Shown one piece after another: positions 1-6,570 of a DNA stretch of 52,886 nt; the first letter of the stretch is position 1, and every line of letters starts with the position of its first letter. Location of the stretch: contig DDFD01000034.1 of NCBI GenBank assembly GCA_002337005.1, positions 2,096 through 54,981 of the forward strand, written 5' to 3'. The notes below the pieces were generated by a model. It made no database searches. It was not told the origin of the DNA and saw nothing but the letters and a program-made list of their open reading frames with translations. Origin of the DNA: Flavobacteriales bacterium UBA1937. GTDB taxonomy: Bacteria > Bacteroidota > Bacteroidia > Flavobacteriales > Weeksellaceae. Both the position numbers and the translations under genes were made by a program.

Positions 1-39
1 AATGCCGAAAAAGAAGAACTCATGAGCTACTCTAATTAA
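1..39 (+). CDS. 3' end of an upstream gene (partial, unidentified)
   Basis: A reading frame open from the left edge ends at TAA 37-39 after 12 codons (ending ...LMSYSN). A strong terminator 20 bases later supports a real gene end here. Too little is present to name the product. Confidence 0.4.
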   Translation, partial: NAEKEELMSYSN

Positions 40-60
40 AATTTAAGAGTTAAAAATTAT

Positions 61-92
61 AAAATCGTTGCAGCAATGCAACGATTTTTTTG
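61..92 (+). terminator. Rho-independent terminator
   Basis: A 12-bp perfect stem (61-72 with 77-88) closes on a GCAA tetraloop and runs into a T tract to 91. It ends the upstream gene and isolates the CBASS cassette from read-through. Confidence 0.85.
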
Positions 93-250
93 TTCCCCAC
101 TTTTATTAATTTGTTAATAACGAGGTGTAAAAAAACAAATAATTTTATGATTTTTATCAGATTCAGGATTTCCGTATTTTTCTTTGAAATTTATTTTTTA
201 ACTTAGTTGAAAATTAATAACCATGAAACTTAATATCTAAATATCAATTA

Positions 251-270
251 AATACTTATTTAGAAGTATT
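251..270. promoter_or_regulatory. Inverted repeat upstream of the CBASS operon
   Basis: AATACTT (251-257) and AAGTATT (264-270) form a perfect 7-bp inverted repeat with a 6-nt spacer, 35 nt before the CD-NTase start. It could be an operator or a 5'-leader hairpin. No good TAnnTTTG element was found next to it, so the promoter position is unknown. Confidence 0.3.
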
Positions 271-305
271 ATCTTAGGATTTAACCACAAAACTAAAACA
301 ACCAT

Positions 306-1328
306 ATGCCAAAAAATTACACAAAAAGATTAGAAAGTTTACAGAAAAGAAGATTTGACGACAATTTAGAAAAAAGTATATTGTCGGAATCTTTTAAAAG
401 AAGTGATATTGGACAAAGTACTAAATACACTTTAGAAAGTATGAAGCCAATTGAAAGTACTTATACTCAAAGTACGATTAGAGCGGCTGAAAATATACAA
501 AATAACTTGAAGGAAAAATTGAAGAGTGAATATAATTTAGTATTCAGACATCAAGGTTCTACAATTACTGATACCCATATAAAAATTCATAGTGATATTG
601 ACATTTTAGTTTTTACAGACACTTTTGAGACATTAGAAAATCCACAAATTCCTTCTAATCCTTATCAAGGTAATCCTGTTGAAGATCTAATAACTTTGCG
701 AAAAAAATGTTTTGAAAAACTTGATAGCACCTATAATCAAGTTGATGATTCAAATTCAAAAGCAATACAAGTTTTTCCCACACAACCTAAAAGAAAAGTG
801 GATGTTGTTATTTGCAACTGGTTTAATTCCAATTTATGGAAGGAAAGAAATAATGAAATTTATAGAGGTATACACTTTTTAGATAGAGATAAAAAACAAA
901 GAATAAAAGATTTTCCTTTTGCTCATATACACCAATTGAAAAATAAATCTTTAAATACAAATAAAAACTACAATAAAGTTGTACGCATATTAAAAACTTT
1001 AAAGGTAGATGCTGATTATGAAATAAAGCTTTCAAGTTTTGAAATTTGTTGTTTAGTTTATGATATAGAAGACAGAAAATTGAATTTACCTGAAACATCT
1101 TCTTTATTATTGCTAAATGTTGCGTCAGAACAACTAGCTAAATTAATCGACAATAAATTGTATCGTGAAGGTCTTAAGTCACCGATTGGTACTGAATATG
1201 TCTTTTCGAACGAAAACAAGGTAGTTGAATTAAAGAAATTAAAATTAGAAGTTGATGAACTTATAATTGATGTTTCAAAAGAATTAGCTTCCCAATACAA
1301 ATCTCTTAATGAATCTTTTATATATTAA
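306..1328 (+). CDS. cdnE: CBASS CD-NTase (cyclic dinucleotide synthase)
   Basis: This is a cGAS/DncV-like nucleotidyltransferase of 340 aa, the signal-producing enzyme of a CBASS anti-phage system. The family signature is visible: Gly84-Ser85, then the metal-binding pair Asp97-x-Asp99 (HSDIDIL) and the third acidic residue Asp166 (KRKVDVVIC). The length fits single-domain CD-NTases. The next gene, 3 nt downstream, is a TIR-STING effector; in characterised TIR-STING systems (Sphingobacterium, Flavobacteriaceae) the partner enzyme is CdnE, which makes 3',3'-c-di-GMP. Clade E and the c-di-GMP product are inferred from that pairing, not read from the sequence. Infection would activate synthesis and trigger the effector. 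There are no Cap2/Cap3 ancillary genes, so it is a minimal type I layout. Confidence 0.9.
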   Translation: MPKNYTKRLESLQKRRFDDNLEKSILSESFKRSDIGQSTKYTLESMKPIESTYTQSTIRAAENIQNNLKEKLKSEYNLVFRHQGSTITDTHIKIHSDIDILVFTDTFETLENPQIPSNPYQGNPVEDLITLRKKCFEKLDSTYNQVDDSNSKAIQVFPTQPKRKVDVVICNWFNSNLWKERNNEIYRGIHFLDRDKKQRIKDFPFAHIHQLKNKSLNTNKNYNKVVRILKTLKVDADYEIKLSSFEICCLVYDIEDRKLNLPETSSLLLLNVASEQLAKLIDNKLYREGLKSPIGTEYVFSNENKVVELKKLKLEVDELIIDVSKELASQYKSLNESFIY

Positions 1329-1331
1329 ATT

Positions 1332-2273
1332 ATGAAAACACGTATTTTTATAGGCTCTTCTGGGGAAGGTTTAAAAGTTGCAGAATATGTTAAGCATAAA
1401 TTACAAAAAGCAGAATTTGAAGTCTATTTATGGACTGACGATATATTTAAAGCAAATAATAGTGTATTGGAGACATTATTAAGAGAAGCAAGTCTTTTTG
1501 ATTTTGGAATTATGGTTGCGACAAAAGATGATTTTACTAAAAAAAGAGATAAGGAATTTGAGACAGCTCGTGATAATGTAGTATTTGAATTCGGATTATT
1601 TTTAGGTAGATTAGGAACTAATCGTTCATTTGTTATTCAAGAAAAAGGAACGGAATTACCATCAGATTTATATGGAATAACAGTTCCCAGATTCGAAATG
1701 TCGGACAACTTAAATAGCAATTTTGAGCTTAATACTGAAATTGATAAAATTGTAAAAACGATTAAAGAAAAAATTCAATTGGGAGAGCTTGGTCTTTTAC
1801 CTTCAACGGTATTAGCGATAGGTTATTTTGAAAATTTTGTATCGTTGATTTGCGAATCATTAAATTTGTTAAATGAGCTGGAAGTCAAAGGTAAAAAATA
1901 TAAAAAATTCCAATTTAATATAATAATACCAAAAGATTTAGACGCAGATATAAAAAAACGTGCTAAAATTTATTTCAAAAATAAAAGTTTAGAAGAGATT
2001 GAAATACCTTCGTCATCAAGATCTTACCCAATTCATATACAATTCGATGACGATTCAATTGAGGAAACTTTACAATTATATGATATGCCAACAACAATTG
2101 GAGGTATAGATAAGGCAATCGAAATGTATATGCGTAAAGGACACATTGGTAAAACAGAACAACAAAAGTTATTAGAAGAAAGAGAACTAAGAAACTTCCA
2201 AACTACATTAGAGAATTTAATTGCAAATGATGCTTTTACAAAAGAAATGGTAAAAGTTATATATGAAGTATAG
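1332..2273 (+). CDS. cap12: TIR-STING effector (Cap12), NAD+ hydrolase
   Basis: A 313-aa fusion. Residues 1 to about 150 are a TIR-like domain of the CBASS effector type: start RIFIGSSGEG, and ARDNVVFEFGLFLG at 79-92 with the likely catalytic Glu86. Residues about 155-313 read as a bacterial STING domain: LAIGYFENFV (161-170) corresponds to the first helix, FNIIIP (195-200) to a core strand, SRSYPIHIQF (229-238) to the lid region, and YDMPTTI (250-256) to the ligand-facing segment. In studied homologues c-di-GMP drives filament formation and the TIR domain degrades NAD+, giving abortive infection. It lacks the membrane helices of animal STING. It is surely co-transcribed with the CD-NTase 3 nt upstream. 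Confidence 0.92.
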   Translation: MKTRIFIGSSGEGLKVAEYVKHKLQKAEFEVYLWTDDIFKANNSVLETLLREASLFDFGIMVATKDDFTKKRDKEFETARDNVVFEFGLFLGRLGTNRSFVIQEKGTELPSDLYGITVPRFEMSDNLNSNFELNTEIDKIVKTIKEKIQLGELGLLPSTVLAIGYFENFVSLICESLNLLNELEVKGKKYKKFQFNIIIPKDLDADIKKRAKIYFKNKSLEEIEIPSSSRSYPIHIQFDDDSIEETLQLYDMPTTIGGIDKAIEMYMRKGHIGKTEQQKLLEERELRNFQTTLENLIANDAFTKEMVKVIYEV

Positions 2274-2314
2274 ACCCCGCTTCACAAACTCTCACGACTT
2301 TACACGCATAACAT

Positions 2315-2343
2315 AAAAATCCACAAACCAGTGGATTTTTTTT
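2315..2343 (+). terminator. Rho-independent terminator of the CBASS operon
   Basis: A perfect 10-bp stem (2315-2324 with 2331-2340), 6-nt loop, followed by T residues to 2343. It lies about 40 nt after the cap12 stop codon. Confidence 0.85.
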
Positions 2344-2412
2344 CACTTAAACCAATTATTTATCATAAAAACATTTAACATTCCTTTAAAAAAATCTCTC
2401 CAAAAAAATCAC

Positions 2413-2420
2413 TACTTTTG
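2413..2420 (+). promoter_or_regulatory. -7 element abutting the Nudix start codon
   Basis: TACTTTTG matches the Bacteroidota TAnnTTTG consensus and ends only 4 nt before the ATG at 2425, predicting a leaderless transcript. The -33 region is poor. Confidence 0.5.
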
Positions 2421-2424
2421 AGAG

Positions 2425-3054
2425 ATGAAGATTTCAGCAGAAATATTATTACAGCAATTACAGGAAGCAGAATTAGGAGGTTTCGATGCGCAAAAAATCT
2501 ATGCGCCACCTTATCGTTCGTTACTTTCTGAAGAAGAGATTTTGGCAAATAATCCAAAATATGCTGCCGTAAACATTCTGCTCTATCCCAAAAACGGAGA
2601 ATGGTACTTTCCGCTCATCCACAGAACACACAATGAAAACGACAGACATTCTGGTCAAATCTCTTTACCTGGCGGTAAAAAAGATGATACAGACGAAGAT
2701 TTCTCAGACACCGCCCTCAGAGAAACTTGGGAAGAAATAGGCATCGAAAAATCTCAAATTAAAATCCTGAGAGAACTATCGCCTATTTACATTCCGCCAA
2801 GTAATTTTTTTGTCTATGCTTATTTGTCTTATTTAGAAAAAACTCCAGTTTTCAAATTTCAGGAAACCGAAGTTCAGGAAATTCTAGAAATTCCGCTTTC
2901 AATAGTTCAAAAAATGCCCAATCCGCCAGAAATTATGGAACTCCCAAAAAGTAATGGCTACCAAGTTCCTTACTTAGATTTTAACCAACATAAAATTTGG
3001 GGTGCCACTTCAATGATTTTAAGTGAATTGAACCAATTGTTAAAAAATGTTTAA
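2425..3054 (+). CDS. Nudix hydrolase, probable CoA pyrophosphatase
   Basis: This 209-aa protein has a full Nudix box at about residues 83-107 (GG...TALRETWEEIGI), whose RExxEE glutamates bind the catalytic metal. It is preceded by HRTHNENDRHSGQISLPGG, which resembles the NuCoA/UPF0035 region of NudL-type enzymes that split CoA and acyl-CoA into 4'-phosphopantetheine and 3',5'-ADP. Length and motif order fit the CoA-pyrophosphatase subfamily better than MutT or ADP-ribose hydrolases. Cytoplasmic; no signal peptide. It stands alone, with its own promoter-like element and a hairpin with T run after it. Exact substrate is inferred. Confidence 0.85.
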   Translation: MKISAEILLQQLQEAELGGFDAQKIYAPPYRSLLSEEEILANNPKYAAVNILLYPKNGEWYFPLIHRTHNENDRHSGQISLPGGKKDDTDEDFSDTALRETWEEIGIEKSQIKILRELSPIYIPPSNFFVYAYLSYLEKTPVFKFQETEVQEILEIPLSIVQKMPNPPEIMELPKSNGYQVPYLDFNQHKIWGATSMILSELNQLLKNV

Positions 3055-3059
3055 CTTTG
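3052..3059 (+). promoter_or_regulatory. -7 element upstream of the acyltransferase
   Basis: TAACTTTG followed by C matches TAnnTTTG(C). It overlaps the stop codon of the Nudix gene and could start a leader of about 80 nt for the acyltransferase gene. Confidence 0.4.
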
Positions 3060-3062
3060 CAA

Positions 3063-3104
3063 ACCGTTTCATCTCATTATGAGAAAATAGAACGGTAATT
3101 TTTT
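3063..3104 (+). terminator. Structured hairpin with T run (terminator or attenuator)
   Basis: An outer stem ACCGTT/AACGGT (3063-3068 with 3091-3096) encloses an inner stem TCTCAT/ATGAGA (3072-3077 with 3079-3084). Six T residues follow at 3099-3104. It may simply terminate the Nudix gene, but it lies just after a promoter-like element, so it could also attenuate the acyltransferase leader. Confidence 0.5.
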
Positions 3105-3148
3105 ATCACTTGTGTTTAATATAAATTCGGCTAGCAGCTGATTGAATA

Positions 3149-3958
3149 ATGGCGAAGAAAAGCATTTTTACAGATTCTTTTGGGAATATTTATTTTTTAA
3201 AGAGATTCATTATTTTTGTCTTAGGAATGATTTCCTACAGAAGATTTAATGGTTTTAACAAACTAAAAATAACAGGAAGCGAAAACTTGGTTAATCTCCC
3301 AAAAACCAATGTACTTTTCGTATCTAATCACCAAACGTATTTTGCAGATGTTGCTGCAATGTACCACGTTTTTTGCGCTGTAAATAATGGGTACCTTAAC
3401 ACCATCAAAAATCCAGTCTATCTCCTCAATCCTAAAATAGATTTCTACTACGTAGCAGCAGAAGAAACTATGAACAAAGGGATTTTGGCTAGAATTTTCA
3501 AACTAGCAGGCGCAGTTACCGTAAAAAGAACTTGGCGTGCAGAAGGCAAAAACGTAAACCGAATGGTAGATTTAAAAGAGGTAGAAAACATAATGAAAGC
3601 GCTAGATAACGGTTGGGTAATTTCGTTTCCGCAAGGTACTACTTCGGCGTACGCACAGGGCAGAAAAGGAACAGCTAAATTGGTTCAGCAGCAGCGTTCC
3701 ATCGTAATTCCTATTAAAATTAATGGTTTCCGAAGAGCTTTTGACAAAAAAGGTCTCAGAGTAAAAGTAACAGGTGTAGAACCTACCCTTACCTTCAAAC
3801 CCGCTCTAGATATAGACTATGACAATGAATCTGCTCAACAGATTTTAGATAAAATTATGAACGCCATAGAGCAAACTCCTGAGCATAATGTACTCCACGA
3901 ATACGAAAAAGAATATCAGGAAAGAAAAAAACAACAGGCAAAAGACGAAGAATCTTAA
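3149..3958 (+). CDS. 1-acyl-glycerol-3-phosphate acyltransferase family protein (PlsC-like)
   Basis: A 269-aa lysophospholipid acyltransferase. The HX4D catalytic motif is NHQTYFAD at residues 60-67, and FPQGTTS at 160-166 stands in for the usual FPEGTRS substrate-binding block, with Gln for Glu and Thr for Arg. A hydrophobic stretch near residues 19-30 is a likely membrane anchor. The family transfers an acyl chain to lysophosphatidic acid or a related lysolipid at the inner membrane. The altered FPEGTRS block suggests a related acyl acceptor rather than the main housekeeping PlsC. The C-terminus is strongly charged. Confidence 0.8.
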   Translation: MAKKSIFTDSFGNIYFLKRFIIFVLGMISYRRFNGFNKLKITGSENLVNLPKTNVLFVSNHQTYFADVAAMYHVFCAVNNGYLNTIKNPVYLLNPKIDFYYVAAEETMNKGILARIFKLAGAVTVKRTWRAEGKNVNRMVDLKEVENIMKALDNGWVISFPQGTTSAYAQGRKGTAKLVQQQRSIVIPIKINGFRRAFDKKGLRVKVTGVEPTLTFKPALDIDYDNESAQQILDKIMNAIEQTPEHNVLHEYEKEYQERKKQQAKDEES

Positions 3959-4029
3959 TATTGATTTCAGATTTTTGATTTCCAATGGATGGATTTTACC
4001 TAAAAAATCAAAATTCTAATCATTTATTT

Positions 4030-4117
4030 GGGCAGCTTACCCGCCCTCCGTTCCCGCTTCCCGAAACCCAAGCTAAACCCTATGCATTTCGGGAGAGCTC
4101 CACTCAGGTCGGGCTGC
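4030..4117. repeat. GC-rich palindromic intergenic element (REP-like)
   Basis: A GC-rich island stands out from the AT-rich surroundings. Its ends are complementary (GCAG...CCCG near 4032-4043 against CGGGCTGC at 4110-4117). An inner arm GCTTCCCGAAA (4056-4066) pairs with TTTCGGGAGAGC (4087-4098) apart from one bulge. No frame explains it. It has the form of a repetitive extragenic palindromic element; copy number cannot be judged here. Confidence 0.5.
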
Positions 4118-4167
4118 AAAAACATACCGCTTAAAACTACATTTCATAATTATTTCAATTTTCTAAA

Positions 4168-4806
4168 ATGGCATTTAAAAATATAGCAGACGCACTTATA
4201 GAAATAGGATTTCAGCATTCTATAAACTCAGAGAATACAGAAAAGACCATTTTTGAAGCCACCAAAAACAAAACCAGAGTGGTTATTTCTGGTGACCAAA
4301 AGAGAAGTGAAATTACATCTGTTATTCTCCATGTTTTAAATTTTCACGATGTTCAAGCAGATTTTATTATTGGAGAAAACTACGAAAAAGCAGTTCTTTC
4401 TACCGAAAATGATTTCGTGATTATAGAAGCAAAATCCAGTGAAAATTTAGAAAATCTACACGCCAATATTGCTTTAATTACGAATATTTCGGATGATAAA
4501 AATCTAGAAAATTACAAAAATTTTATTCATAAAATTACACCAGGCGGTGTTTTGGTTTACAACCAAGAGCATAAAAACCTGACAGATTTGGCAGAAAATT
4601 CAGAAAATTATTTCAGAAAATTTCCTTACCAAAAACCTGCTTACACTACTAAAAACGATACATTTTTCTTAGAAACCGAACTTGGAAATATCCCTTTCAA
4701 AACTTCGGATATAGAAACCATTCATCATATAGAAGGTGCAAGGTATATTTGTCAGCAATTGGGCATTTTAGAAGAAAGCTTCTACGAAGCACTTTTGACT
4801 TTATAA
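4168..4806 (+). CDS. Degenerate Mur-ligase-like protein
   Basis: A 212-aa protein that I read as a shortened relative of MurC/Mpl ligases. Residues 38-69 (VVISGDQKRSEITS then VILHVLNFHDVQADFIIG) line up with the ATP-binding segment of those ligases, where GTHGKT(S/T)T is followed by a helix and a second FIIG block. The P-loop lysine and threonine pattern is lost (GDQKRS). Near the C-terminus, IETIHHIEGARYICQQLGI (about 182-200) resembles the HNxxNALAA...LGI segment. The central substrate domain and C-terminal ligase domain are missing, so catalysis is unlikely. It lies near murF, which agrees with an envelope role, but no function is established. Confidence 0.6.
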   Translation: MAFKNIADALIEIGFQHSINSENTEKTIFEATKNKTRVVISGDQKRSEITSVILHVLNFHDVQADFIIGENYEKAVLSTENDFVIIEAKSSENLENLHANIALITNISDDKNLENYKNFIHKITPGGVLVYNQEHKNLTDLAENSENYFRKFPYQKPAYTTKNDTFFLETELGNIPFKTSDIETIHHIEGARYICQQLGILEESFYEALLTL

Positions 4807-4828
4807 AAAAGATACTATATCATTTTTA

Positions 4829-4980
4829 ACCATAAATCGAAGATTCGACGAAGTCAAAAGAGACAAAAGAAATCCTTAAAAAAGGTATTTCAAAAGGGGA
4901 AAAAGTAAAACTATTTTGGTTTTGAGTTTACTTTAAAAACATTTCGCCACTTGGCTTCGCCGAATCTTCGATTTCGTGGC
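4829..4980. repeat. Long inverted repeat
   Basis: The arm at 4829-4853 (AAATCGAAGATTCG core) is the near-perfect reverse complement of the arm at 4955-4980 (CGAATCTTCGATTT core). About 100 nt lie between them. Over some 24 positions only a few differ. There is no transposase frame between the arms. Confidence 0.65.
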
Positions 4981-5078
4981 TTTTACAGAATTTTTTAAAG
5001 TTTAACCCAAATTACGCATTAGACTATAAATGTTATATTTTATGTTAATAGGACTTGCGTCCTATCCATTATTAAATC

Positions 5079-5099
5079 GTCCCTTCGGGACTTTTTCTT
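5079..5099 (+). terminator. Possible terminator hairpin
   Basis: A GTCCC-TTC-GGGAC stem-loop is followed by a run of T and C. It may end transcription from the Mur-ligase-like gene or be part of a repeat element. Confidence 0.4.
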
Positions 5100-5223
5100 T
5101 CTACTGCTTAATTGGGGTTAAAAATATCTTTAGATATTTAGCTTAAATTTTCTTAATTATTTAATTAATCTTAATGTGTAAACATTTGTAATGTAATACA
5201 TTATGGGTTTTGTACTTTGTGCT

Positions 5224-6507
5224 TTATACTTCGTACTTTATAAATTCCAAAGCTTTTTCTAGTGCTATTCCTCTGGATGCTTTCAGTAGAATATTTTCTG
5301 AATTGATGGTGGTTTCTTTTAGAAATTCAATTAAATTTTCTGTAGTCAAAAACGAAGTAACACATGCTTCTGCATTTTTAAAATGTGGACCTACGGTAAT
5401 AATTTGGTCAAAACTTAAAGATTTTGCCAAGTCCAAAATCTGTAAATGCTCTGAAGCGCTATCTTCTCCTAATTCTAACATATCTCCAATAATGATGGTT
5501 TTAGAACCTGCAAATTGATTAAAATTCTCTAGAGAAACCTTCATAGAACTCGGATTGGCATTATAGGTATCCAAAACTAGCGTTTTACTCCCTTTTTTAA
5601 CAATTTGAGACCTCATATTGGTAGGAGTGTACTCTTCAATAGCTTTTTTAATCAAAGGGAATTCTACCCCAAAATAAAGCCCTAATGTAGCAGCAGCACA
5701 AAGATTGGTAAAATTATACTCACCGGTGAGGTGAGACAGCGCTTCCACATCATTGTAAATAAGACCTACACAATTATTTTCTATCATTTGTTCAAAATAA
5801 AATTCAGAATCTCTTCTTCCGAAAGGAATTATCAAATCGTAACCGTCCGTTTTATCCACTTGAATGGGATCATTTTCATTAATTACAATAAATTGATCAT
5901 TAGATTTCAGGTAATCATACAGTTCGGATTTTCCTTTGATTACACCTTCTACTCCACCGAAACCTTCTAAATGTGCTTTACCAAAATTGGTAATGTACCC
6001 GAAATTAGGTTTTGCAATCTGGCACAGAAATTCTATTTCTTTTTGATGATTGGCACCCATTTCTACAACTGCCATTTCGTGATTTGGTTTTATTGAAAGC
6101 AGTGTAAGCGGTACACCAATGTGATTATTGAGATTGCCAAAAGTATATTGTACATTAAATTTCTGAGACAGTACAGCGTGTATTAATTCTTTGGTTGTCG
6201 TCTTGCCATTGCTACCAGTAAGTGCTATTATCGGAATATTAAGTTGTGCTCTGTGATATTTTGCTAATTCTTGTAAAAACAATAATGTCGATTCTACATA
6301 AAAAATGTTTTTCGCAATATTTTCAAAGTTTTTATCTTCTACAATTACGGCTTTAACACCTTTATTGATGGCATCTTCGGCTAAAGTAGCGGCATTAAAA
6401 TTATCTCCAGAAAAGGCGAAAAAAATATCATTTTCTTCTATTTTTCTGCTGTCTATGGTTACTTTATTTGACTGTAAATAAAGTTTATAAAATTCTGAAA
6501 TATTCAT
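5224..6507 (-). CDS. murF: UDP-N-acetylmuramoyl-tripeptide--D-alanyl-D-alanine ligase
   Basis: MurF (427 aa) adds D-Ala-D-Ala to the UDP-MurNAc-tripeptide, the last cytoplasmic step of the peptidoglycan peptide. The ATP-binding loop TGSNGKTTT is at residues 97-105. The N-terminal substrate-binding domain (VTIDSRKIEENDIFFAFSG, about 16-34) is typical of MurE/MurF. VLDTYNANPSSMKVSLENF in the C-terminal third is characteristic of MurF. Length is normal for Bacteroidota. It lies downstream of gldJ on the same strand, but gldJ's terminator separates them and a promoter element sits 4 nt before this ATG. Confidence 0.95.
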   Translation of the reverse strand: MNISEFYKLYLQSNKVTIDSRKIEENDIFFAFSGDNFNAATLAEDAINKGVKAVIVEDKNFENIAKNIFYVESTLLFLQELAKYHRAQLNIPIIALTGSNGKTTTKELIHAVLSQKFNVQYTFGNLNNHIGVPLTLLSIKPNHEMAVVEMGANHQKEIEFLCQIAKPNFGYITNFGKAHLEGFGGVEGVIKGKSELYDYLKSNDQFIVINENDPIQVDKTDGYDLIIPFGRRDSEFYFEQMIENNCVGLIYNDVEALSHLTGEYNFTNLCAAATLGLYFGVEFPLIKKAIEEYTPTNMRSQIVKKGSKTLVLDTYNANPSSMKVSLENFNQFAGSKTIIIGDMLELGEDSASEHLQILDLAKSLSFDQIITVGPHFKNAEACVTSFLTTENLIEFLKETTINSENILLKASRGIALEKALEFIKYEV

Positions 6508-6511
6508 AGTT

Positions 6512-6519
6512 CAAAAATA
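6512..6519 (-). promoter_or_regulatory. -7 element of murF, abutting the start codon
   Basis: On the minus strand TATTTTTG ends 4 nt before the murF ATG (6507-6505). It overlaps the T tract of the gldJ terminator, so termination and initiation signals share the same bases. Confidence 0.5.
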
Positions 6520-6549
6520 AAAAAATCCTTTCCAAAAAAGGAAAGGATT
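6517..6549 (-). terminator. Rho-independent terminator of gldJ
   Basis: A perfect 10-bp stem (6540-6549 with 6524-6533), a 6-nt loop and a T tract on the minus strand, about 20 nt after the gldJ stop codon. Confidence 0.85.
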
Positions 6550-6570
6550 GTGATATATTTCTAAAATTAA

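Larger units (their letters stand above)
4807..5223. other. Intergenic region with repeat elements, no gene seen
   Basis: No convincing frame is present. The region holds a long inverted repeat (4829-4853 with 4955-4980), a hairpin ATAGGAC/GTCCTAT (48 and 65 bases into the 5001 block, 5048-5065), a second hairpin GTCCC/GGGAC at 5079-5091 followed by T residues, and an AT-rich tail. The paired hairpins look like repetitive intergenic elements and could also terminate transcription. Confidence 0.6.

Noticed and set aside
1..2414. CBASS cassette as part of a larger mobile element
   Set aside because: Only two terminators flank it; no integrase, attachment repeats or further defence genes are visible in the window.
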